From Dichetophora obliterata (Eukaryota; Arthropoda; Insecta; Diptera; Sciomyzidae), in NCBI GenBank assembly GCA_963920525.1, contig OY986438.1, forward strand, positions 50,197,288-50,261,287: 64,000 bases of DNA, written 5' to 3'. Made by a program: the position numbers and the translations under genes. Below, in pieces: positions 43,162 to 52,080 of the stretch. The notes beneath the pieces are model-generated. The model was not told the DNA's origin. It saw only the letters and a program-made list of their open reading frames with translations, and ran no database searches. The stretch's first letter is position 1, and every line of letters starts with the position of its first letter.

Positions 43162-44737
43162 CTATTTTGTGCGCTCAACTCTTCGCAGCTCTTCGGTTAT
43201 TTTTCTAGCCAGGGTGCTAACCATCGACCAGTTCTCTTCGATCTTGAGCATAAGAGAAACCATATTTTGCTGTGTTAACGTTTCGCCGAGACAGGCCGAC
43301 GTTATGGAACGTTATGGACGTTATGTAACGTTATGGAAGTCTGACGTTATGGAACATGGGGCACACAAAAAGAACGTGCGCCTCGTCTTGCAGCGTATTT
43401 CTTGTGCAATTAGTGCAGTAAGGATCGATCGCGTGTTTATATTTGTGAAGGTATGCCCTGAAGCAACCATGTCCGCTCAGTATCTGTGTAAGGTAGAAGT
43501 TAACTGAGCCGTGGCTTCTGCCATACCACTCGGTTAGGCTAGGGATGAGCTGGTACGTCCACCGACCCTTCTCTGAACTATCCCAGCGGTCTTGCCATTT
43601 TTGCAAGCTTCTCTCTCTAGCGAGTTTTTTATTAGCTGTTGTGCTTTCACTACCAGCTGTGAGAAGCGCTTCTTCCACGAGAAGGTCAATAGGGATCGTG
43701 CTAGCTAGAACCAGTGCTGCATCTCCAGATACCGTTCTGAAGCTGCAGCAGACCCTGAGTGCACCAAGTCGGTAAACTGACTCTACTCCGTGTCGGTAGG
43801 ACTTCGTTTTCATCGCTGTGGACCATACAGTCGCACCATACATCATAGTAGATCGCACTACGTTGAGGAGCAGTGTTCGTCGTGCTTGTTTGGGGCCTCT
43901 TGTGTTCGGCATTATTCTAGATAGCGCCAGACATACTTCGGATGCTTTCCTGTGTGCGTACTGCATATGTTGCTTAAATGACAGTCTGGAATTGATCATT
44001 ACACCGAGATATTTAATGAACGGCTTCGATTCAATTAATGTTCCACGAATACTGATGCTGGCGGTTTCTAGTTTTTTCCGACTACTAATAAGTACCATCT
44101 CAGTCTTATGTTTAGCTAGACTAAGTCCAGCTCCTCGCAGCCAATCACAAATCATAGCGATAGTTACACTACTGAGGGCCTCAACTTCTTCACGGTGTTT
44201 TGCTGTCGCCACAACTGCAAGGTCGTCGGCAAAGCCAACAATCTTGACGTCTGCTGGCACTTAAAGCCTGAGAACCCCATCGTACATGACGTTCCACAGC
44301 AGGGGGCCAAGAACCCACCCCTGTTGGACTCCACCGGAGACATTGTACGTCTTCGTGTCTTCTTCTGTGTCGTAGAGCAGGACTCTTTCACTGAAATAGT
44401 GTGACAAGATCTTCGTGAGGTATCGTGGTACTCCAAAGTTCCTCAGGGCTGTCATAATCAGACTCCAGTTAGCTGAGTTGAAAGCGTTCTTTACGTCGAG
44501 TGTTGCCACCAAACAGTACTGCTTTGCTCCCCTCACTCCCTCAAGTGCTTCCTTAGCGGTGCTTGTAACTAGCTTAATAGCGTCCGTCGTTGATTGGGCC
44601 TTTCGAAACCCAAATTGTCGAGCGGAAAGTCCTCCTCCGGCTTGGATCACGTTTTCCAGGCGGTTGCACACCACAAGCTCAAAAACTTTGCCTATTGTGT
44701 CGAGTAGGCAAATCGACCTGTAATCTGAGGTAGTACA
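43162..44737 (-). pseudogene. LINE C: reverse transcriptase and zinc-knuckle C terminus
   Basis: The fingers begin at SDYRSICLLDTIGKVFE. Motif A is ATLDVKNAFNSANW, motif B is SGGVQQGWVLGPLLWN, motif C is VGFADDLAVVAT (catalytic DD). One in-frame TAA at 44261-44263 separates MYDGVLRL from PADVKIVG; otherwise the frame is continuous to 43331. The C-terminal domain has the R1-type zinc-binding cluster CTNCTRNTLQDEAHVLFVC. It is followed by a stop caused by a tandem ACGTTATGGA-type expansion (43302-43346), after which the old frame resumes (TLTQQNMVSLMLKIEENW) and ends at 43162. Confidence 0.85.
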
Positions 44738-45602
44738 TCCTCCTTGCTTCGAGGCATTTCCTGCGTGCTTCAGCAATTTCCGCCGTCCACCAGTAGACAG
44801 GGTCTTGCTTGCGCTTGCTAGACCGCCTCGAGATCATCGCTGCATCGCAAGCTCTTCTTGTTTGGTCCAGGGTCTGCCTTGCCATATCATTTGGCGTGCC
44901 AGACAGATGCATATCGGCCATTACTACTTTCAAAATATCCTCGTCTAGTGTTTCGACTCTGTACGAACATTTATTTCCCGTATTTATGCTGTGTCGGCTA
45001 CGCGGTCGACCATTGAGCTTATAAATGATAGCTTGGTGGTCGCTGTGCGTGTACAGATTGCTAACATGCCACTCTGCTTGCCTAGTTAACTCGCTACTGG
45101 CAAAAGTCAGGTCGATGATGGAGCTTCCGCCCGCACGGCTGAATGTTGCTTGGGATCCATTATTGAGCAGCACTACGTCTAGTAGAGCAAACGCTTCAAG
45201 GAGAATAAAGCCACGTTGGTTTGTTTTTTGACTTCCCCAGTCAACTGCCCACGCGTTAAAGTCACCAGCGATAAGGAGTGGTTTCAGGCCTCTCGTTTCG
45301 CTGACTATCGTGTCAAGAATCTCCGTGTATTCCTGGATCGACAGACTTGGCGCTAGGTAGCAACTCACAACATGTATGTCATCTACTTCCGCGCGGACGA
45401 AACCGTTTGCACGTGTATGAAGCCTTAGATAGAAGGGAGCCCTTCCACAAGACCATAGGGCGGCTTTCCCGGTAATGTCCGAGGCCCATGCTCCTACGGT
45501 TTTTTCGGCGTAAGGTTCACTCAATATAGCCAGGTCGATGGCCTGATCTCTGACGGTTTGCCCGAGGAGGTCCTGTGCTGCGCCACAGTTGTTGAGGTTC
45601 AT
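44738..45602 (-). pseudogene. LINE C: APE-type endonuclease
   Basis: Open from MNLNNCGAAQDLLGQ at 45602. Catalytic landmarks are DLAILSEPY (Glu), LIAGDFNAWAVDWGS (Asp/Asn), IDLTFASSEL, and HSDHQAIIYKL (Asp-His). The ORF can be read upstream to 45764, but that part is repeat-derived translation. The domain looks complete. It ends YWWTAEIAEARRKCLEARR and then joins, out of frame, the fingers of the polymerase: about 150 residues that normally separate these parts in R1 elements are gone. Confidence 0.85.
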
Positions 45603-45640
45603 GTATGTATGTATGGATGTGTGTATGTATGTATGTCCGT
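45603..45640. repeat. microsatellite beside LINE C
   Basis: TATG/TGTA-type tetranucleotide run at the 5' edge of LINE C. The truncation point coincides with it, which may be an insertion preference or slippage at the junction. Confidence 0.8.
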
Positions 45641-45898
45641 CAAAACTTGCAAGCCATTTTTCGACAACTTGTTGGTATCCAATCAAGCTGAAATTTATGT
45701 AAGTCCGGTGACAATGCAATATTATGATACAATTTTTTGCCACACTCCCTTTTACCGCCCACAAATCAATAAAAATGCTACATCTCCAAGACTACTGGCT
45801 CGATTCAGCTGACATTTTGGTAGTAAATTATCTTGAAGTTAAAAATGGGGGTTAGAAATAAGTTTTGAAAATAAAAGATGATAATAATAAACCTATAA
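45641..45898. other. remnant of the ~127-bp repeat and unrecognised DNA
   Basis: TTTTACCGCCCACAAATCAA at about 45749 with AATAAAAATGCT following matches the units inside the element at 22.9-24.5 kb. The rest is unrecognised. Confidence 0.5.
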
Positions 45899-46455
45899 AA
45901 CTAAAAAGTAAAAATAAAATAAAAAGCAAAAAAATTTTTTAAAAATAAGCTTTTATTTAAAAAAGACGTGAACTAAAAAGAAAAAAATAAATTTAAGTGA
46001 CATTTGTCATATATGTATATAGTAGGTATATTCTAGGTGCAGAAGAACCCCTCTCTTAGTTACTCATCATCATAATATAAGCGTTCGTAAATTGGTTCTA
46101 AGGACTTATATAAATTTAGAATTTTTCAAACACATTTATATTTAAAAGCTTAAGGCAGTGATATTTTGTAGTAAACCTGTATAACGGATCGCAGATATCG
46201 GTGCCTCAAGCTTTTTAATATAAATGTATTTGAAAAATTCTAAATTTATATTAGTCCTTAGAACTCACCAATTTACGAACGCTTATATCATGATGATGAG
46301 TAACCAAAAGATGGGTTCTTCTGCACCTAGAATATACCAACTATACACAAATATGACAAATATCGTCACTTAAATTACTTTTTTCTTTTTAGTTCACGTC
46401 TTTTTTAAATAAAAGCTTATTTTTTAAAAATTTATTTACTTTTTATTTTTTTTAG
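45899..46455. mobile_element. 556-bp foldback element, ~260-bp arms
   Basis: Left arm 45899-46165 and right arm 46195-46455 are inverted copies with few differences: AATAAGCTTTTATTTAAAAA, AGACGTGAACTAAAAAG, TATATTCTAGGTGCAGAAGA, ATATAAGCGTTCGTAAATTG. The centre is about 30 bp. No ORF. It differs in sequence from the 3-5 kb and 37-38 kb family, so it is an independent foldback lineage. Confidence 0.85.
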
Positions 46456-46728
46456 TACATAGGTACTGAATTGATGAACAACGCACCCTCGTTGATAAAG
46501 GTAGTGCAGCGCAGACAGCATTTGCTCAAATTTCCAATGAACTAAACAAAATAAACTTTTATTGCTTCGGGTTTATTTCGTTTAGTTCGGTTTTAGCCGT
46601 TAAAATGGCAATATTGTCTTTTCAAAGGCAACGCATAATAATGTAGCTAGCAAGAGTACACACTGCACAATATAGTACACAGTTCTTGCTGACGAACGAA
46701 AGCATAGCAGAAACAGTGAATTTTCGAC

Positions 46729-46959
46729 TACGTTTACATTGGACCAAGTGACTCATTTTTGATGAGTCATTCAAAGGTGTTTACTGTTTTAGTATCGTGT
46801 AAACACCCTAATCATAGCATCCCTGATAATTGGCCTTAAAGTCGAAAGTTGAGTTATCGAACCAGGGACGCTATGATTAGGGCGTTTACACGATACTACA
46901 ACAGTAAACACTTTTGAATGACTCATTTCAAATAAGTCATTTGGCCCAATGTAAACGTA
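46729..46959. mobile_element. TA-flanked MITE (CGTTTACATTGG ends)
   Basis: CGTTTACATTGGACCAA (46731) pairs with TTGGCCCAATGTAAACG (ending 46957), with TA directly outside both ends (46729-46730 and 46958-46959). The complementarity continues inward through GACTCATTT, AGTAAACACTTTTGAATG-like and CGTGTAAAC..CCTAATCATAG words, leaving a short centre. A Tc1/mariner-type hairpin MITE by TSD and structure. Confidence 0.8.
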
Positions 46960-47454
46960 GTATTAGCATGCACACTATACTGTCCCTTATGTTTCAATTT
47001 TTAGGAATATCAATGGGCTGAAAGATTTTTTATGTGTTTTTATGTTCTAAGAAAGAAACCAAAAAAAAATTTTTCCGACAACGTTTACCCGTGCCAATTG
47101 GGTCCGAAAGTTTCGGAAAAATGACAATACTACACCATATTTACATAAATTAAAAAAAAACTTTTTTCTCTGCTTTTTATAAATATTTTGCATGTTTTGG
47201 AACACATACACAAGAAATATGACATCTACAAAGGTGTTTATAGTGGTTGTGGTTACCGCCCCGATGCATCAAAATTTCTCCCGGAGCCATTTTCCACTTA
47301 TTTCCCACTGATTTTAATACCTAAATTAGTCCAACTTATGTATTAAAATCAACAATAAATAACTACATTTTTATTATTAAGTTGTATTACATATAGTTAA
47401 ATTCATATTATGCACTTAAAAAAATTAACGATAAAATAAGGAACTACTATTTTA
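46960..47454. other. AT-rich DNA without recognised gene
   Basis: Nothing supported. Confidence 0.4.
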
Positions 47455-47860
47455 ACCTACGTCGGGCGCGCAAAAAAGTAATACAGGCAGTCTTGTTGCA
47501 GCTTCCAACTGAGATCCAGCAGCTTCCTATTTTTTGACAGTTCGAGAATATATTTCGATTATTTTGAGCCACAATACGTAAGTTTTGTTTCTGCGCTTCT
47601 GATTTTGTAATCTCGATAAATTCTTGAACAAATTGTACCCCACGTTTCGCAACATCATTTACAACACAAAGATTTTTAAAATATTTTTTACTCTCTGGTC
47701 TCTCTTCATCTTTTTCCCATTTCTTGCAAAATGTTTAAGCTCACTGACGGCTATCGTCACAGCCAAAATATTTTGGGAATCGTTATAAAATATACCAAGT
47801 TTAATTTTTAGAGAGGTACAAATAAAAATTTTTCCTAATTGAGTTTGAAGCACCTAAATG
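47455..47860 (-). pseudogene. fragment of a repetitive arthropod protein family (NDVAKRGVQF type)
   Basis: The minus frame 47853-47659 ends at a stop, and a shifted frame continues with VVNDVAKRGVQFVQEF, AQKQNLRIVAQNNR and a terminal CQK. I recall a family with VVND.AERGV.LI.EF followed by an acidic EEQ.Q.LL.VV..HR and a terminal C.K.TL, present in very many copies in arthropod genomes. Its function is unknown to me and it is probably TE-derived. Here the acidic residues are partly replaced and the frame is broken. Confidence 0.45.
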
Positions 47861-48479
47861 TATTTACTTACATATATAATAAATAAACAACTTAACTTGA
47901 AAATTAAATGAAACAAAAACTTGTCTATTTTAATTTTTTAATTTTTTAATTTTGAATAAAAGAAATGTTCATCAAAAACTCCCGGATGTGAAAACCTTAT
48001 AAGAAAAGCACTAGCGGGGTTTTGCAAAGTTTGGTTCCAACTTTGCCTACAAGGATTGAATCAGGATCTTTGCGTACCAGTCAAGCACATTCCTATTGCG
48101 ATATAATCACCACCAAAATAATGCATATGTTTGAACATATCTTGGATACTACATATCCAATTCTTATAATTAAACCTATAAATTTTAGCCTAATAATTCC
48201 TACATGTTTGTTCAACAAATTTTTTCATTTCGATAAGTAGTTTTTGCGCCTTTGATATTTTGAAAAAATGATTTTTCGCGTAAAAATGCAAGTCAAAAAT
48301 GTCTTGAAATATTCATAAAATAACGAAAACTGAAAAATTAGGCAATTTGCTCTTTTGATCTGAAAAATAAATTTTTAATAGAGAAAATAAGGTATCGCTG
48401 AAAGAAATTTGTGCAAAAGTAAGGCAGGAAGTTTATTTGAGTTAGGGTACTAAAATTCGATATTTTGCTGTTTTTACAT
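47861..48479. other. AT-rich DNA without recognised gene
   Basis: Nothing supported. Confidence 0.4.
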
Positions 48480-48951
48480 TAGCTGTGTTTTTTTCTTAGC
48501 GAGTTGTAAAAAACGACCGCTTACACAGGTATACACGGTTTCGAACCAAAGTAGACGAAAGTGATTCTATATGTATTTTCGCGCACCGAACTCAAATTCG
48601 CAGTCTGTTTTTCTCTATCAAGTCGAGTTTAGGAGTTATAGATAAAATTAAAAAAACATTTATTTTTCTGATAACTGGACTATATCTCTTTAACGCATTA
48701 GCCTGTTTTATAGGTTTGATTAAAAAATACTAGGCCTTATTATATCTGTTAACAAAAATGAATTGTCTCTTGTAGTTTTAAAGATATCAGCCTTACAAAT
48801 TCAAAAATTTTAAAATTGTTAAATTTTTACATGTTTGCAACCCTGTAACTTTTTTTCCCTTCATTTTATTTTCAAAAACTTTCTTTTGTCAGATAGAATA
48901 TATTATTAATTTCAGCAGTTTTTTACAACTCGCTTAGAAAAAACACAGCTA
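48480..48951. mobile_element. TA-flanked MITE (GCTGTGTTTTTTTC ends)
   Basis: The left end TAGCTGTGTTTTTTTCTTAG continues to GCGAGTTGTAAAAAAC and pairs with the inverted right end (48918-48951) over about 33 bp with small indels. TA borders both ends. Non-coding. A truncated relative lies at 25643-25690. Confidence 0.75.
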
Positions 48952-49019
48952 TTTTTGATTTCGTTTTACTTTGAATGAATTTTTTTAAAGATGAGTTCTT
49001 ATGTCCAACGGTCTTAAAG

Positions 49020-50060
49020 AAATTCTTGGTTCTCTTTTGCCTTCTATAGTTTTACGGATTTATTTCTCTTATGAGAAAACAAATATAATCCCCATACATG
49101 TTCTCAGTCCAAGTTCCTTGATAGCGTTGCTCCATGTTTTTCATTTGCTGATGAAAACGTTCGCCGTGTTCATCACTAATTTCGCCAAGATTTGGGGGAA
49201 AGCCAAATGTGACTGCAGAAAATGAATTTTTAATGATATGTTTGCTCCTGATGTTAAAGAAAAACAATTTTTTTAATGAAGTGCTAAAATGTAATGAAAT
49301 AAGAGCCTTTTATACAAATGCATAATTTTTTAAATTTAATAAATTTTTTTGAAGTCCCGAATTTATAAGTATGTATAAATTTATAAGTATGTCCCGAATG
49401 CTTTGTGAGTATTCTGGACACCGAATGTTTTTAAAAAAGCCAAAAAAACCAACAGAAATTAATTCCAGGCAGATTTTTCTTTTGAAGATAAGAACGCTAG
49501 TAATTCTTCGGTACAGAGCAATTTTTTTTTTTGTTTATGGGCCATCGAACGCACCTTTTTCCCAATGACAGTTTTAGAAAAAATGTTTTTAAGAAAATGA
49601 ACGCTTCCCCTTTAATCTTTAAGAGTTTTTATAAAGTTTTAAAAGTTTTCAAAGCTGGCAAAATTAGGTTTTTTATTTTAATCACAGCAACATATATGAC
49701 ATTGTGTCTTCCAACTTTCATGTCCTCTCTTTTTGGCCAGTCCTTCTTGACAAAATGCTTGCTTGGTACGAGCTCGCTGACCCAAAGGCAGAAAAAACGA
49801 CAATATTTTGTGTAACCACCTTGCAATCCACTAAAAATGGCGACCCATTTCAATTCGGAACAAAGACTTCAAATCTATAAAAATATATTGGGATGCCATG
49901 TGCGAACACAGTGGCGCATAGTTTAATTTGGCATCATATAGAGTTAAGTGTGCTCTTATTGACGAGAGAAAAAGATTTTTTTTATATCCCGCGATTCAGT
50001 TCTAGTTATGGCAAATGTGATCCTATTACTAATTCTTGCTTTGAGTTTAACTCCATTTTT
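49020..50060 (-). pseudogene. decayed member of the SDEHGERFHQ protein family
   Basis: Minus-strand order: a poor N-terminal part (50060-49870), GLQGGYTKYCRFFCLW and a VKKDWPKREDMKVGRHNVI segment (49853-49740), LILPALKTF (about 49640), a stop-ridden middle, then PNLGEISDEHGERFHQQMKN and MEQRYQGTWTENMYGDY (49210-49100). I recall exactly this motif series (GLQGGYTK..CFLC.WDSR, KDWP.R, LLPPLHIKLGL, SDEHGERFHQ, MEKRYQGKW..SMLADYCW) from an abundant arthropod family of uncharacterised, probably TE-derived proteins. Frame changes and stops show that this copy is dead. Confidence 0.7.
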
Positions 50061-51283
50061 TGGAGTTGGATATTACTGAGAAAAGGCCTGTATTTAAGAA
50101 AACATTGTTAAATTTACTAAGAAATGAACATTTATCTATATATTATTACGCAAAAAAAAAAAAATTGTGGTACCATTTTACCCGTGTTAACGTCAGTATA
50201 TTCACATAAATCTTACATCGTTGGAAAGGTAATTTCGAGTACATTTGCAGAATTTTTATTCGAATAAGTTGTCATTAAGATAGGAAAACTAAGTAAATGT
50301 AAAAACCTTTTTTCCCAATGGAACAGTGCAAACCAATAGCAACACAGCTCTGTTGAACATCGTTGCTATAGCATACAAATGAGAGAAGAGAGTGACTCAG
50401 AACACTTTAACAGAGCTGTGTGGCATTGTTGTTGTCGCTGTGTATTAATTACTCTCTCGAACTGATAACCTGAAGTACTTTCATTCAATGAACCCAGTGG
50501 TAAATAGACTCATGACATTAGCCAAAAGCATTTATCAATGTAATGTTTTTCAACTTTGATAAACGTTTTTCAAAAAAAAATTAAAAAAAAAACAAAAGAC
50601 AAATTGATTTTGATATGATCGACCTTCGACCACAGGCGATACTAGTTTATAATAAATCCCTAGTCTAAGAAAGCATTGTTATCGGTAGATGATAAATAAA
50701 CAAAAAAGAATAACCTACTGTCGAGCCCTAAAACAACTGAAAACAGAATATCTGAAAACAGCCGAATATCAGAAATATCGAATAACGTACAACATAATTC
50801 TAAAATAACCGAACACTACTACTATAGACTATAAAATTACCAAATATTACTATTTCTGTATAACAAGATTACCGAAAACTATTATCACCGAATATCAAAT
50901 AACAGCCTTTATCACAATTTTCAGCACAAGAACCAGAATTATTGCGAATACCTGCTAAAACAACCGCGAACACTCGTGAACTGCCTAGAAAAATAGTAAA
51001 AATTCCAAATAATTCTTAGGAATTTTTATTGGCCTAAATAATTTTTTTATTTCTTTATCGATTTATTCACAATTTTCAAAATGTTTTTTTTTTCGAAATT
51101 CTAAGTAAGACAACAAACAGAATTTGGTATATTGCTTAGAAAAGCACCTAAAGAATAGAAACCATTTAGAATTTGTATTTTTTACCAGCATTCTTAAATG
51201 GTGGACGGTTAGAAATCTTGGAACACATTTTAATACTTTTGGGCTTAAATATATGACTACCTCAAAATTGTATTAAAATCAAA
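50061..51283. other. intergenic DNA with imperfect hairpin and a G/T-poor tract
   Basis: AACACAGCTCTGTTGAACA (50340) and AACAGAGCTGTGTGGCA (50409) form an imperfect hairpin. From 50710 to 51000 the plus strand is A/C-rich with recurrent ACCGAATAT/CCGAA words. No gene seen. Confidence 0.5.
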
Positions 51284-51645
51284 TGCTGGTCAAATAAAAA
51301 AAAATAAACTGGCCATTTCAGTCCTTGGAAGGACTTTGACCTAGCTTCTATTGATCAATTGTGTTGTGCGTGTTATTAAATGTTTGATCACAAATTACCG
51401 AGAACTGGACCTACGTGTTTTATGCCGACTCCGAACGGCTTATGTTCTCAAAAAGCTTTACATGGCAATTTTTACTCTCTGAGGTTTGCCATTGTCTGCA
51501 GAGAGGGACGACCGAACAGAAAAATTATTTCAATTGAAAAAACTTTCTGTCTGAGCTGGAATTGAACCCGGGCTACCGCAGTTCTTTAGCTTAGGGGCCA
51601 CGCACTCTACCCACTAGGCTGCGACCGCCACATACTGGTCAAATA
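51284..51645 (-). mobile_element. tRNA-headed SINE with 13-bp TSD
   Basis: TGCTGGTCAAATA (51284-51296) and TACTGGTCAAATA (51633-51645) bracket 336 bp. On the minus strand the head reads GGTCGCAGCCTAGTGGGTAG (box A region) and CCCGGGTTCAATTCC (box B, about 51558-51572). The body has GTTCGGTCGTCCCTCTCTGC, AGACAATGGCAAACCTCAGA and CCGTTCGGAGTCGGCAT. I recall this body from tephritid fly genomes. The pol III boxes are good but this copy is diverged. Confidence 0.85.
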
Positions 51646-52080
51646 CTAAAATTAATTTTTTATAAAAATGTGCATTGCAATTTAATGCTCAGTTCGTATT
51701 ATTAATACTGAAGTTGAATTTAAATTAAGTATAATATTAACTATAGTATCAAATTAATTTCAAAGGTTATAAAATGACGTTGAAATACTTGAACTAATAC
51801 TAAATTTGAACTGAAACTGTATTAAAGTTTAATAGAAAATTGTATTGAAATGTAAAACAGCTAGTCTTAAAAACGATATACAATATTCACCATAGTATTG
51901 AATCGATTCCAAAGGTATAAAATATCGTTGTAATGTTTAAACCGTAGTAAAATGTAAAACAAAATATATTTGAACATTTGTAATTAATTGAGAAGTATTA
52001 AATTAAATACTTTTTGTATTTAAAATTTTTGTAATACTTTGCCTGTATTAAAATTTATTCCAAGATTTCAAACAGTGTGG
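51646..52080. repeat. degenerate ~150-bp tandem pair
   Basis: The text at 51736-51787 (AACTATAGTATCAAATTAAT, CAAAGGTTATAAAAT) recurs at 51886-51937 (CACCATAGTATTGAATCGAT, CAAAGGTATAAAATA), offset about 150 bp. Non-coding. Confidence 0.55.

Larger units (their letters stand above)
42890..45602 (-). mobile_element. LINE C, R1-clade non-LTR retrotransposon, 5' truncated
   Basis: The minus strand carries endonuclease (45602-44738), reverse transcriptase and Cys-rich C terminus (44737-43162), a GC-richer 3' UTR (43161-42915) and an A-rich tail (42910-42890). The sequence style (MNLNNCGAAQDLL start, GFADDLAVVAT, terminal CCHC) is that of R1-clade LINEs. The element starts exactly at the endonuclease, next to a (CATACATA)n microsatellite, so ORF1 is absent. 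One deletion, one in-frame stop and one repeat expansion are its main defects; it is the least decayed LINE here. Confidence 0.88.

Noticed and set aside
43545..44723. Several plus-strand frames of 70-148 residues
   Set aside because: Shadows of the LINE C polymerase on the minus strand.
51540..51632. Functional tRNA gene
   Set aside because: Box A and box B are good, but the cloverleaf is imperfect and the segment is the head of a SINE with its own TSD.
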